Below are positions 46,801 through 56,899 of a stretch of DNA of 64,000 nucleotides, in pieces; the stretch's first letter is position 1; each line of letters opens with the position of its first letter. The stretch is taken from positions 310,001-374,000 of the forward strand of contig JALQBC010000004.1 in the NCBI GenBank assembly GCA_023375675.1, given 5' to 3'. A model generated the notes under the pieces. It made no database searches. It saw only the letters and a list, made by a program, of their open reading frames with translations, and had not been told where the DNA came from. Both the position numbers and the translations under genes were made by a program. The DNA comes from Cytospora piceicola. Lineage: Eukaryota > Ascomycota > Sordariomycetes > Diaporthales > Cytosporaceae.

Positions 46801-48924
46801 TGGGTCACTACTCGTGAAAGGGAGACTGCCGACAGCGAGGTGGCATACCCGCATCCACAGACCTCCACGGCCCGTGGACGATCTTTTGAGCTGCTCGCAT
46901 CCCCGGAAACAACGGACGACCCATATGACGGCATGGTCGATGAATCCATAGCGGTGAGCGACAGCGCAGTGTTCGAGCGGTGCTTCCAGCACATTGAAGA
47001 CTTTGCGTCAGAGGGCTTGCGGACACTGTTGTTTGCTTACCGCTACGTGACTGATGACGATTATAACAAGTGGAAGAGCGTGTACCATGAGGCTTCGACG
47101 AGCCTTGTTGATCGACAGGAGCGTATCGAGGCGGCTGCCGAGCTTATCGAGCAGAACTTTGACTTGGCAGGTGCTACTGCCATCGAGGATAAGCTGCAGC
47201 AAGATGTGCCTGAGACGATAGACAAGCTGCGCCGTGCAAATGTCAAGGTGTGGATGCTGACCGGTGACAAGCGGGAGACGGCCATCAACATTGCCCACTC
47301 GGCGAGGATCTGTAAGCCATTTTCGGAGATCTACATCCTCGATGCCACCGAGGGCGAGCTGCAGGAAAAACTAGCAGGGACTCTCGTCGAAGTCGGCCGC
47401 GGTATGATACCGCATTCTGTGGTTGTCATCGATGGGCACACATTGGGGGTAGTCGAGGAGGACGAGTCGCTTAAAGTTCTGCTCTTCGACCTCGTGGCAC
47501 GCGTCGACTCTGTCATCTGCTGCCGGGCATCACCTTCCCAGAAGGCGACTCTTGTCAAATGCATCCGTACACATGTCCCGTCATCTCTGACCTTGGCCAT
47601 TGGCGATGGGGCCAACGACATCGCCATGATCCAGGCCTCCCATGTGGGCATTGGCATCTCGGGTCGCGAAGGTCTCCAAGCAGCTCGTATTTCGGACTAC
47701 TCCATTGCACAGTTCAGGTTCTTGCAAAAGTTGCTCCTCGTCCATGGAAGGTGGAACAATATCAGGACTGGCAAGTACATCCTCGGCACGTTCTGGAAAG
47801 AAATCTTGTTTTACCTTGTCCAGGCGCTCTACCAAAAGTACAACGGATATACTGGTACCTCACTATACGAGTCTACTTCCCTGGCTGTCTTCAACACCCT
47901 GTTCACATCGCTGGCAGTCATCATGGTCGGTATATTCGAACAAGACTTACGGGCCGAGACGCTCCTGGCAGTCCCCGAGCTGTACACGTATGGGCAGAAG
48001 AACAAGGCGTTCAACTTCAAAAAATACATCGGCTGGATGATCGTTGCAGTCGTCGAGTCATTGCTGATCTTTTACTTGATATATGGCATCTTCTTATATA
48101 TCCCCTTTACCGGCGACAACACGCTATATGCTGTCGGCGACCTAGCATTCACGGCGTGCGTGGTGTTCATCAACATCAAGATGCTCGTCCTCGAGCTCCA
48201 CAACAAGACGCTGGTGGTCTTCATCGGCTTCTTCATCACCGTCGCCGGGTGGTTCCTCTGGAACCTCTTCTTGGCGGCCATCTACAAGGCGCAGATTGGG
48301 CCCTACACCGTTCGGGACGGCATCCTCTCCAACTTCGGGCGCAACTCTTCATGGTGGCTCACCCTCATCATGGTGCTGGCGGTCGTCACCCTGTTCGAGC
48401 TGTCGCTCAGCGCGTTGCGCCGGATCTTCTGGCCGCAGGACCAGGACCTTATGCAGGAGGTCGAGAGGTATGCTGGCGTGATGGACGTGATGAGGGAGCA
48501 CGCTGCGGAAATGGGCGAGGCTGGTATTGATATCGACGGCCAGGGGGTAAAACACTGGCCTGGGGAGAGGGTTGGGGATGAGGATGAGGACGAGGACGCG
48601 TCTACCAGGGTCAGGCACAGTGTTGGGAGGTGGTCTAGAAGGCGGAGCCACAAGACCAGCAGGGATTTATACGTTGCGCCACCGTTCCTGACAACGCCTG
48701 AGGAGAGAGGGATGTATCCCATGGATGAGGCTGGCTACGGTGCTATCCTGGGTGGGGGTAAGGGTGGGAAGGGTAAAGGGAAGGGGAAGGGGTCTGCGAC
48801 TACAACCAGTGTTAGTGAGGTGCGGGCCTGGGAAGGGGAATCTGTGTCGGGTGCTCCGCTGCGTCAAGGAACCTTTGTACAAAGCAGCGCGACCGGGCGG
48901 GCAAGTCATGACTTACATGAGTGA
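43864..48924 (+). CDS. DNF3: P4-type ATPase, phospholipid flippase, Dnf3-like
   Basis: One uninterrupted frame of 1686 residues, close in size to yeast Dnf3 (about 1650). Features in order: a 250-residue disordered Arg/Ser-rich N-terminus; NPYISNFIRSSRYTLWSFLPKQIFFQFSKLANAYFL, typical of P4-ATPases; the actuator motif DGET (near residue 458); phosphorylation motif DKTGTLTENLMKFRKM with the phosphorylated aspartate at about 675; nucleotide-binding KGADSVIVPR; the hinge motif GDGANDIAMI (from about 1247); then the last membrane helices ending near residue 1525. Flippases of this type move phospholipids to the cytoplasmic leaflet of Golgi or plasma membranes, usually with a Cdc50-family partner. 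The C-terminus has a GGGKGGKGKGKGKGS stretch. No intron in 5 kb. Dnf3 subfamily assignment is by overall resemblance; the P4 class itself is certain. Confidence 0.93.
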   Translation: MAGVRPDRRSTSIDVLRSELENIEEVEVLVQPGPSPRDISLAKVEATQAARDIGEGRESGSRRARSTSSRRSEGGGHIRFSSDIRHHERHRGHEPAHLRLNTDLYPIQSSVDDTEAARQWRESREQQTTAEEYAPSSRRGRRLECEEPRINKVDFAEPTVITSRPRHRHLRLGTLQGNVKSVAHAAEASATISRAKDWVVRQRARTKRLKRVPTGRFNKARFAELYSKWILKGLLRQKPLPPSVDGRRIPLIPGLARRENFLDERTGNPYISNFIRSSRYTLWSFLPKQIFFQFSKLANAYFLTIGILQMIPGLSTTGTYTTIGPLIAFVAISMGKEGWDDYRRYRLDKLENSTEAWVLDPARSVSAEKRQGTLQEKFWRRGDVEGEIQELDEVAEMDNENASWSQDEAAHWSKVRWEQIRVGDIIRLRRDDNVPADTILLHATGPNGIAYIETMALDGETNLKSKQACPLFAQHCGSLSELQACEAEVVSEDPNIDLYNYEGKAVVHKEAMPLTLNQVVYRGSTLRNTHEAVGVVVNTGEECKIRMNASKNVHAKAPAMQSMVNKIVIFLVFVVILLSIGCSVGNIIWVKGDGEKAWYLNNDVVSFGEILIGFVIAFNTLIPLSLYVSLEIVKIGQVLLLSDFDMYDLKTDTPMVANTTTILEDLGQVSYVFTDKTGTLTENLMKFRKMSVAGTAWLHDMDIQREAEVLGAKFTKGKAKQFDRSSMSTTMSETMGDHLMPDSGSNVFPPGRPSSVWTSTARPSHAQPQMRTESMLQYIRQRPHSPFSKIARQFVLCIALCHTCLPEKKANGEIEFQAASPDELALVEAAQDLGFLVIDRPAQSMKLKFLNEEGNLTTEEYGIIDVIEFSSKRKRMSIIIRLPDGRICVFTKGADSVIVPRLKLNKLALETASVVDRKASIRKSMEQEKALRRLSMHSVRNSTSVARAASSIFGRRSTAKRSASTHRQRSSVVMDEVDSWVTTRERETADSEVAYPHPQTSTARGRSFELLASPETTDDPYDGMVDESIAVSDSAVFERCFQHIEDFASEGLRTLLFAYRYVTDDDYNKWKSVYHEASTSLVDRQERIEAAAELIEQNFDLAGATAIEDKLQQDVPETIDKLRRANVKVWMLTGDKRETAINIAHSARICKPFSEIYILDATEGELQEKLAGTLVEVGRGMIPHSVVVIDGHTLGVVEEDESLKVLLFDLVARVDSVICCRASPSQKATLVKCIRTHVPSSLTLAIGDGANDIAMIQASHVGIGISGREGLQAARISDYSIAQFRFLQKLLLVHGRWNNIRTGKYILGTFWKEILFYLVQALYQKYNGYTGTSLYESTSLAVFNTLFTSLAVIMVGIFEQDLRAETLLAVPELYTYGQKNKAFNFKKYIGWMIVAVVESLLIFYLIYGIFLYIPFTGDNTLYAVGDLAFTACVVFINIKMLVLELHNKTLVVFIGFFITVAGWFLWNLFLAAIYKAQIGPYTVRDGILSNFGRNSSWWLTLIMVLAVVTLFELSLSALRRIFWPQDQDLMQEVERYAGVMDVMREHAAEMGEAGIDIDGQGVKHWPGERVGDEDEDEDASTRVRHSVGRWSRRRSHKTSRDLYVAPPFLTTPEERGMYPMDEAGYGAILGGGKGGKGKGKGKGSATTTSVSEVRAWEGESVSGAPLRQGTFVQSSATGRASHDLHE

Positions 48925-49607
48925 TGATATATATATTGATCGGAGAATCGCTGAAGATGGGTCATATTGAACGGTCATGTAGAGGAGTATACAACTGCAT
49001 AGAATCGTGAGGTCGATTTGCACATATATACCAGCCCTGGAGGGTATAGGAGAGTTCACATTGACTTATACTACTACCTACCTAGGTACCTAGGTAAGTA
49101 TATACCTAGGTACTTACTGTAAGTACTTACCTAGGTAGGTAAGTACACCCCCCCCCAGTCAGTTTAGCGCATCTCATACACGTTGTGACATAACGCGGGG
49201 CAGTTTCGGCTGTTTGCTTGTTGCCTGTCTGGCACACGGACCAGGTTCCAGGTTGTGCCTTCCCCACACGGTGGGCGCGCAAGGCCACTCAGTTGACAGC
49301 TTGATTGAACCCCACCATCACTTGCAGCAGTGGGCATCAACTCAGGTGCTTGCTTTCATCACTGACAAAACACCAATCAATCGACTTCCCCGATACTTCC
49401 CCATCCTTACAACCGTATTTTCTCCTCAACCTCACCTCTGCCTCCAAGGACCCCACATACCTAGAATTAGGAGGACATCTTGGTCAACAACCAACAGCTT
49501 CTTTCTTTCTACCCACCACTCTCCTCCGTGTAGAGCTAGCTACCTGTTCGGTTTCCACCAGCCATCTATCCCCACGCCGGGGCTTCACACGTCCACCATC
49601 ATTCACG
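48925..49607. other. intergenic, with palindromic repeat cluster
   Basis: 3' flank of the flippase gene and promoter of CAND1. Holds the repeat cluster listed next and a C-run at about 49147-49155. From about 49380 the plus strand is C/T-rich leader. Confidence 0.6.
49074..49146. repeat. CCTAGGTA-palindrome cluster
   Basis: About 70 bp made mostly of ACCTAGGTA, TACCTAGGTACTTA and ACTTACCTAGGTAGGTAAGT in both orientations; parts can fold into hairpins. Confidence 0.9.
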
Positions 49608-52600
49608 ATGGCGACGAGCATACCTCCGAACCCGACCTCCCATACGGTCGTTCAGCTCCTCGGCAAGCTGAACGACACTGATCCTGATTTCAGGTTCATG
49701 GCCTTGAACGACCTGATCGCCGTCTTCGCTAATGCCAAGAACGACATGCTTCATCACGACTATAACACGGCCGCGCGGACCATTGATCACGTCGTTAAGG
49801 CTTTGGATGATCAGAACGGCGAGGTCCAGAACCAGGCAATCAAGTGGTTAGTCTCTTTACCCTTCCGTCTTCTCAACCATCGCATCTCCGTTGCTGTTGC
49901 TCTGTGAACGGAATGCCCCGACACTAACCTTGTTCTATACCTGCAGTCTCGGCCCTCTCGTCGCCAAAACACCTGCCAACCTTATCGCGCCACTGATCGA
50001 GAAGCTTACTACCCTCAAGCTCCAGAACTCTGTCGACAACTCCGTCCCCTCTCTCGCCCTCCGAAATGTCATCGAAGCTCTACCCCGCCCACAGCCTGGT
50101 GTGGCTCCCTCAAAAGACGTCACCGAGGCGTACACCAGTATTAGCAGGGTGTTGATGCCGCGCCTCCTGGGCCGTACTCCCCAGTCTGCTAAGAATAGTG
50201 GAAGCGTTCGCCTACCCCCTCCGGAACAGGGCTTGATCGAGGGCGATGGACTCTTCAACCCTGATGCGGTTGACGTTATCATCGAGGTTGTCAAGTGTTT
50301 CGGAGTTATGCTGTCACCCTATGACGAGGTCCAGGCCCTGCAGGAGGTCATAATCACACTCCTTGATAACAAGAAGGCCACCTCTGCTGTCAGGAAGAAG
50401 GCCGTCATTGCCCTCTCCATACTGGCCGTCTATCTCCTAGATGAGCAGCTCGTGGCCTTCCTGGACCGCGCCGTGACGGTTCTCAAGGATCCCAAGTCGG
50501 ACCCTGTCACCCAGCGACTCTACCTCACCATTATGGGCTCTATGGCCCGTTCCATCCCTTACCGGTTTGGAAGGTACATCGGCAATGTTGTCCAACTGAC
50601 GCTGGCATTTTTGGCCGAGCAGGATCTGCAAGGCCACCTAGAGGAAATGGGTGAGGGTGACGACGTAGGCTTGGAATTTGCCGAGGTTCGTGAGGCAGCT
50701 CTTGTCGCCCTCGAGGCCTTTCTGGCTTCTTGTCCCTCAGAAATGCGTCCCTACACGGAGGATACAATCGCAGCCTGCCTTCGATATCTCAAGTACGACC
50801 CCAATTATGCCATGGACGACGATGAAGACATGGAGGAGGAAGAGGAAGAAGAGGATGACGACTTTGGAGACGATGACGAGTTCGAATCTGGAGGTGCCTT
50901 CGATGATGATGACGATGCTAGCTGGAAGGTCCGAAGGTGCGCCGCAAAGGCCATTCACACTCTCGTTTCCACAAGAAGCAACGGTGATCTCCTGGATGAT
51001 GGCGTGCTGTACAGCCAGGTGGCCCCGCCACTTGTCAAGCGCTTTGATGAACGTGAAGACAACGTCCGCCTGGAAGTTATCTCCGCTCTCTCGGTCCTCA
51101 TTAGGAAAACTGGAGAGGGCATCATTCCCGAGTTCATGCTGGATAGCACACTCATCGATGGCCAAACCCAGCAGCCTCAGAGCCGTAAACGAAGGCGCCA
51201 GAGCAGTGTTGTTTCTGCCTCTGGAACTGGCCTCGTCTCTCCAACCACGGAGAGAATCCCCCCAACTGGACCCCGCGCTGATCTTGCCAAGCTCACTCCA
51301 CAGATCGTGAAGTCATCCACCAAGCTGCTCAAGGGCAAGTCCATCTCCACCAGACAAGCGACTATGAATCTCTTGGACGACTTGATCCTTGTTCAGCAAG
51401 GTGGGCTTTCCGATCATCTTGACCAGATTTTTGATCTCATCATTGATGCATCCAAGACGACTGTTGCCTCGACCACTTCGGCTTCGTTGTCTGGGAGTGG
51501 AGGCGCTGCTTCTGCCACGCCAGCTACCCTTCGAGTTGCTGCACTCAAGTTCCTCGGTGACATAGCCAAGACCCACTCGTCGAGTCTGCTGCAGCCTCAT
51601 CTGTCCAAATTGGTCAATGGAGTGGTGGGGGCTGTGAATGATCGCTTCTACAAGATCTCTTCCCAAGCTATAGTAACCGTGGAAGAGATTGGAAAGGCCA
51701 TCACACCGCCACGATCGCGCTTCACAGCTCAAAAGTACAAGCCGGAGCTGTCTAAGCTGTACGACGCGATCGTTGAGAAGGCCACAGCAGCTGATGCAGA
51801 TGCAGAGGTGCGGCAGAAGGCTATTCATGCCCTAGGGAAGCTTTTGGCGCGGACAAGCGATGCCGAAGGTGCGAGTCTGCTACCCTCTGACAAACGGAAC
51901 AAGGGTCTATCCATCATCTCGGATAGGCTTAAGAACGAGACTACGCGTCTCGCAGCTGTTCGTGCCGTTGAGGAAATCTCCGCACATCCATCGCCTAACT
52001 TTGACTCTGAATGGGTGCGAAGCGTGACCGTGGAGCTTGCGGCCCAAGTTCGCAAAGCCAACCGCGCTCTGAGGGGCTCCAGCATTCAAGCCCTGAAGCA
52101 TCTTTCCTTGTCTGCTGCTGGCCAACAGGCACTTGACCAGGCAACTATCAAGACCCTCGTCGAGGCCCTGTTACCTATCATCGGTAATGCCGATTCTCAT
52201 CTGCACGGGGCGACGTTCCGTATCTTGGCCTGTCTGGTCAAGGTCGATCCAAATGTTGTTGTTACTCCAGAGTTCAACAGCGCAATATGTGAATTCGTCC
52301 AGCAGAATGTGGTTGCAGCCGTCCTGGATCCCCTGCTTGACATTGTTTCACAAATCGGCCAGTCTGGAGTAGGGGAAGATCTAATGACGCGTTTGCTGAA
52401 GGACGTGGGTGTTAGTGGAGAACCGGCGACGGTGGGCCAAGTTATTGGAACTCTCTTGGTAGCCAGTGGAGGCACTGGTGGTGTGGACATCAACAGCTTC
52501 ATCAATGAAGCCGAAACCGCTGGGGACAAGGCTCGAGCAAGTCTTGCTTTAAGTGTTCTTGGTGAAGCTGCGCTGAGACTGGGCGTCAAGTCTCCCCTGA

Positions 52601-53768
52601 ATGCTGAGATATTCACGAAGCACTTTGGCGACGAGTACGACAAATTCTCACTGACTGCGGCATTGGCCCTGGGTCGCGCTGCTGCGGGTAACGCCGAAGT
52701 ATATGTACCTGTGATTTTGCAGAGCTTCCATGACGCGGGCGCCAAACAGTACTTGCTATTGCAGTCAATCAAGGAGATCCTCCTACAGAGCGTCGACCTT
52801 AGCGAGTTTGCGCAACCGATCTGGGAGTGCTTGCTTGCAGCGTCTGAAGCCGAGGATAACAAGGCTGTTTGCGCCGAATGTATTGGACGGCTGGCGATTG
52901 TTGACCCTGAGAGCTATATCCCTAAGCTGGACGTATGTTGCACATTCCCCTCCCCTTTGATATTCATTGTGCTGACTTATCACTACAGCAACTCTTGGGT
53001 GAACCCACGCCAGCTGTACGAGGCATTGCTGTTCAGGCTTTGCGATACACTTTTGCGGACAGCGGAGACAAGTTTGACGCTGTGTTGCATAAGTACCTGA
53101 TTTCTATGCTCACGTCCATGCTGCAGGATACAGACATGGATATCCGACGACTGGCCCTAACGACCTTCACATCAGCAGCTCACAACAAGCCCGACATGGT
53201 CCTCAGCCACCTGAACAAGCTGATGCCATTTGTCTTGCAAGAGTCCGTCATCAAACCCGAGTTGATTCGTGAAGTCATGATGGGTCCCTTCAAAATCTTG
53301 GTCGATGATGGTCTTGAGGTTCGTAAGGGAGCATACGAGTCCCTCTACGCCTTGATGGAGATAGCATTGCCTCGGATCAGCATCATCGAGGTTTATGATC
53401 GTATCATTGCCGGCCTTATGGATGACAATGACATACGAGCGCTGAGCAACCTGATGCTGGCCAAGCTGGCCATTATCGACCCCCAGGAGACCATCCGACG
53501 CCTTGACACCATCGCCGATGCTTTCCGAGCAACTCTCTCGACTAAGTTGAAGGAGAACGCGGTGAAGCAGGAGTACGAGCGGCAGGAAGAGGCAGTCCGG
53601 AGCGTGCTCCGGACAACGCTGCTGCTATGGGACAGACTTAAGGGCTCTGTCGGCAGCGGGCAGTGCCAGATCTGGACTACTTATTGGGACTGGGTCAACA
53701 AGGATTTCGAGAGGCAGCTTAGGCAGCTGCGCGATGAGAATGACAAGATCGGTCACACGTACGCCTAG
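49608..53768 (+). CDS. CAND1: CAND1 (cullin-associated NEDD8-dissociated protein, TIP120)
   Basis: Three exons, join(49608..49846, 49947..52932, 52989..53768), give 1334 residues. The N-terminus HTVVQLLGKLNDTDPDFRFMALNDLI is the first HEAT repeat of CAND1, and HEAT repeats continue throughout. The acidic insert MDDDEDMEEEEEEEDDDFGDDDEF near residue 370 is a CAND1 hallmark, followed by SWKVRRCAAKAI. The C-terminal TIP120 region (VMMGPFKILVDDGLEVRKGAYE, YDRIIAGLMDDNDI) is complete. CAND1 wraps around unneddylated cullin-Rbx1 and exchanges substrate receptors of SCF ubiquitin ligases. It is about 100 residues longer than the human protein, the extra being low-complexity Ser/Thr loops around residues 500-620. 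Intron joins KC/LGPLV and PKLD/QLLGEPTP keep phase and conserved text. Confidence 0.94.
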
Positions 53769-54583
53769 AGGATACCCAGGAGCATACCTTACTGGTCCAG
53801 TTGGAAGAGGAAAACCACTCGAGGCTTGGGCAGAGGCGACAACGGTGAGCTGTCCTGTAGCGCTCAGTTGGTAATTATGGACCCAGATGGACTGCCGATG
53901 GCCAAGTCGTGAGAAGGCACGCGCCTTACGGAACGCGCCTTACGGAACCGAGGGTTGGAACCCGAGAAGGAGAACAAAGGTTGCCTGGAAGAGAGAAGAA
54001 CACTGAAGGGTGTTCTGACGATAGCCCATGACGGTCCATCATGATGAAGTAGAGAAAATAATGAGAACAGACACGTCCCATGGCTAATGATACAAATGGA
54101 AATACTACAGAAAGAATGACAAAGCAGTTGAGTATCCCAAAGTGTCTGTTGGTGTTTCTTGTCTCTACCTGAGATAAGTATGCACTTTGCCGCTGTAAAT
54201 CGTTAATCCCGCTTCTGGGTCCCGGGGAAGGGCGATGATGCTATATAGAGTAAGACACGGTGGATTGTCATGCCGGCTCACACGTCTCAAGGTTCACTGG
54301 TGAACTCCGACCTGCATGTCCGGCCTTGGCCTAAACCCAGTAAGTGCACCAACAACGTTGCGGAGCTTATCAAACATCACCACTATATACCTAGGTATTC
54401 TTGTATGTAACCTGTCTATTACCGGCCCATTTCATCGCTTTTTGATTTTGTAGCATTCTCTGTTCGTACAAAGTTCCAAGGTGATGGATGCTTTGATTCT
54501 CACATCTCAATTCCGGATACGCTGAAACCTGACACCTTATCTCCAAAGGTTGTGGATCCAGATATGGTATATTAGCATTAACA
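53769..54583. other. intergenic between CAND1 and S10 peptidase
   Basis: No gene recognised. It contains a perfect 14-bp tandem duplication GCGCCTTACGGAAC at 53921-53934 and 53935-53948, and one CCTAGGTA copy near 54390. Confidence 0.6.
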
Positions 54584-56587
54584 ATGCTGTCCACTTCATT
54601 ACTAGGTTTGGCTACACTTGCCCAACTAGCATGGGCCCAATTCCCTCCCCCAAGAGAGGGCGTCACCTGGGTTAGATCCAAGCACCATGAGGGCATCACT
54701 ATCTCGTACAAGGACCCGGAGATCTGCGAGACTACGCCCGGAGTCAAGTCTTACAGCGGCTACGTCCATCTTCCCCCCAACTCTATCAACGAGACGGGTG
54801 AAATTCAGGACTATCCCATCAACACTTTCTTCTGGTTCATTGAGTCCCGCAAGGACTCTCACCATGCACCACTATCCATCTGGCTGAACGGAGGCCCTGG
54901 TGGTTCCAGCTTGATGGGCATGCTGGCCGAGAATGGCCCCTGCGTGATCAACGACGATAGCAACAGCACGACGTTGAACCCCTGGGGCTGGAACAACGAG
55001 GTCAACATGCTTTTCATAGACCAGCCCGTGCAGGTCGGCTTCTCGTACGACACCCTGAACAACGGGACGTATGACCTTCTCGCATCGGATCCCATGGACG
55101 ACTCAACAGAGGCGGACTCCTCGTTGAAGCTGGACGACTTCGCAGACGGCGTTCCGGAGACGAACAACACGTTCTTCGTAGGTACCTTCTCCAGCCAGAA
55201 CATGACGCACCTGCCCAACTCGACGGACCACGCCGCCGTCGCGTTGTGGCACTTTGCCCAGACGTGGTTCGAGGAGTTCCCCGAGTACAAGCCACACGAC
55301 GAGAAGATTAGTATGTGGGCAGAAAGCTATGGCGGACACTATGGGCCCAGGTTCATGGAATTCTTCAGGAGGCAGAACGACAAGATCGACAGCGGGGAGA
55401 TTTCCGGACCTGGCACTCACTACCTCCACCTCGACACGCTGGGTCTCATCAATGCCTGTATCGACGACTACGTCCAGAGCCCGTCGTACTCCTTCTTCGC
55501 GTGGAACAACACGTACGGGCTCAGCGCCATCAACGAGACGGCCAAGCACAAGCAGCTCTACGAGCTGTACCGGCCAGGCGGGATCCTCGAGCACATCGGC
55601 GAGTGCCAGCGCCTCTCCCGGGCCCTAGAAGAGGCCCCCGGGGACACCGGGGAGGGCCCCGACGCGGGCTACGTCGAGTCCTACTGCAGGAACGCGTCCG
55701 AGCACTCCAGCGCCCTGCTCAACGGCCCGTACCTGGAGAGCGGGCGCTTCGGCTGGTTCGACGTGACGCACCCGTCGGCCGACCCGTTCCCGCCGAACCA
55801 GCACCTCGGCTGGCTCAACCGGCAGTGGGTGCAGCGCGCGCTGGGCGTCCCCGTCAACTTCACGTGGCACTCGCCGGCCGTGGCGGCGGCCTTCAGCGGC
55901 CACGGCGACATGCCGCGCGGCGGGTACCTGCGGGGCCTGGCGGGCCTGCTGGACGGCGGGGTCAAGGTGCACCTCGTGTACGGCGACCGGGACTACGCGT
56001 GCAACTGGGTCGGCGGGGAGGCGGCGTCGCTGGCGATCCCGCACCGGCACCGGGCCGGGTTCGCGCGGGCGGGGTACGCGCCGCTGACCGTGTCGCCGCC
56101 CGGCAGCCCGCCGTTCGTGCCGTACGGCCTGACGCGGCAGCACGGGAACCTGAGCTTCACCAGGGTCTACCAGGCCGGGCACATGGTGCCCAGCTACCAG
56201 CCCGAGGCGAGCCTGCGCATCTTCGAGAGGGCGCTGTTCAACAGGGACATCGCGACGGGGGCGGTGGACCTGACGGCCACGGGTGGCTGGAGGGGGGATG
56301 ATGTCGAGGTGTTCAGGACGGAGGGGCCGGGGGATACCTGGTGGAAGAGGAGCGAGGTGATGCCTGTGCCAGAGGGGCGGTGTTATAGCCTGATGCCTTC
56401 CACGTGCAGCCGGGAGCAGGTGGAGGCGTTGAGGAACGGGACGGCGGTTGTGAAGGATTACTATGTTGTGGGCATTGAAGGGGATGAAGGGGTGAGTCCT
56501 GTGGGAAGTTCGGGTGGGAGATATGGAGGTGTATATGGGAAGAATGACGGGCAGCAGGTCATCTCTGGAGATGCTGAGGAGCTGTAA
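54584..56587 (+). CDS. secreted serine carboxypeptidase (S10 family)
   Basis: One frame of 667 residues with a clear signal peptide (MLSTSLLGLATLAQLAWAQF). The S10 alpha/beta-hydrolase features are complete. WLNGGPGGSS forms the oxyanion region. The nucleophile lies in AESYGGHYGP (Ser248), the acid in YGDRDYACNW (Asp470), and the base in YQAGHMVPSYQP (His533). NPWGWNNEVNMLFIDQPVQVGFSY is also conserved. Several NxS/T sites suggest N-glycosylation. It would remove C-terminal residues from peptides outside the cell or in the secretory/vacuolar system. After His533 there is an extra C-terminal part of more than 100 residues with a Gly-rich end; I see no certain GPI signal or anchor there. GC content rises strongly between about 55500 and 56300, giving long antisense frames. 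Confidence 0.95.
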   Translation: MLSTSLLGLATLAQLAWAQFPPPREGVTWVRSKHHEGITISYKDPEICETTPGVKSYSGYVHLPPNSINETGEIQDYPINTFFWFIESRKDSHHAPLSIWLNGGPGGSSLMGMLAENGPCVINDDSNSTTLNPWGWNNEVNMLFIDQPVQVGFSYDTLNNGTYDLLASDPMDDSTEADSSLKLDDFADGVPETNNTFFVGTFSSQNMTHLPNSTDHAAVALWHFAQTWFEEFPEYKPHDEKISMWAESYGGHYGPRFMEFFRRQNDKIDSGEISGPGTHYLHLDTLGLINACIDDYVQSPSYSFFAWNNTYGLSAINETAKHKQLYELYRPGGILEHIGECQRLSRALEEAPGDTGEGPDAGYVESYCRNASEHSSALLNGPYLESGRFGWFDVTHPSADPFPPNQHLGWLNRQWVQRALGVPVNFTWHSPAVAAAFSGHGDMPRGGYLRGLAGLLDGGVKVHLVYGDRDYACNWVGGEAASLAIPHRHRAGFARAGYAPLTVSPPGSPPFVPYGLTRQHGNLSFTRVYQAGHMVPSYQPEASLRIFERALFNRDIATGAVDLTATGGWRGDDVEVFRTEGPGDTWWKRSEVMPVPEGRCYSLMPSTCSREQVEALRNGTAVVKDYYVVGIEGDEGVSPVGSSGGRYGGVYGKNDGQQVISGDAEEL

Positions 56588-56899
56588 GGATAGATCGAGG
56601 CTTGTTGGGTATCCTGGCTATGGCACAGAGAGAAGTGCAATGGTGAAGATGACAAGCCGAGTTTATACTGAGACCCTTGGAATGCAAAACCTTACGCAAT
56701 AATACAACTAGCAATCAACATGGAGTATATTGGATATGGGGGGCTGACTGGCAACAATCGACTGACCTGTCATTATTTCCCAGCAGAGTTCCGGTGCCTG
56801 TGAGACCTTGCAGTATTCTCCCACGGGTCTCTGCCCCATTCTCATCCCCGGAAACCATGGTGAGTAACAGTGCCCAGGCGCCCAGTAAATTATAGCCCC
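56588..56899. other. convergent intergenic region
   Basis: About 310 bp between the stop of the S10 peptidase and the stop of the SNRNP27 gene; 3' UTRs only. Confidence 0.6.

Noticed and set aside
47559..48530. 323-residue plus-strand frame
   Set aside because: Out-of-frame shadow of the flippase gene.
55315..56301. 328-residue plus-strand frame and a 185-residue minus-strand frame (56182-55625)
   Set aside because: Shadows of the S10 peptidase in its GC-rich part; Ala/Arg/Pro-rich and without start context or domains.
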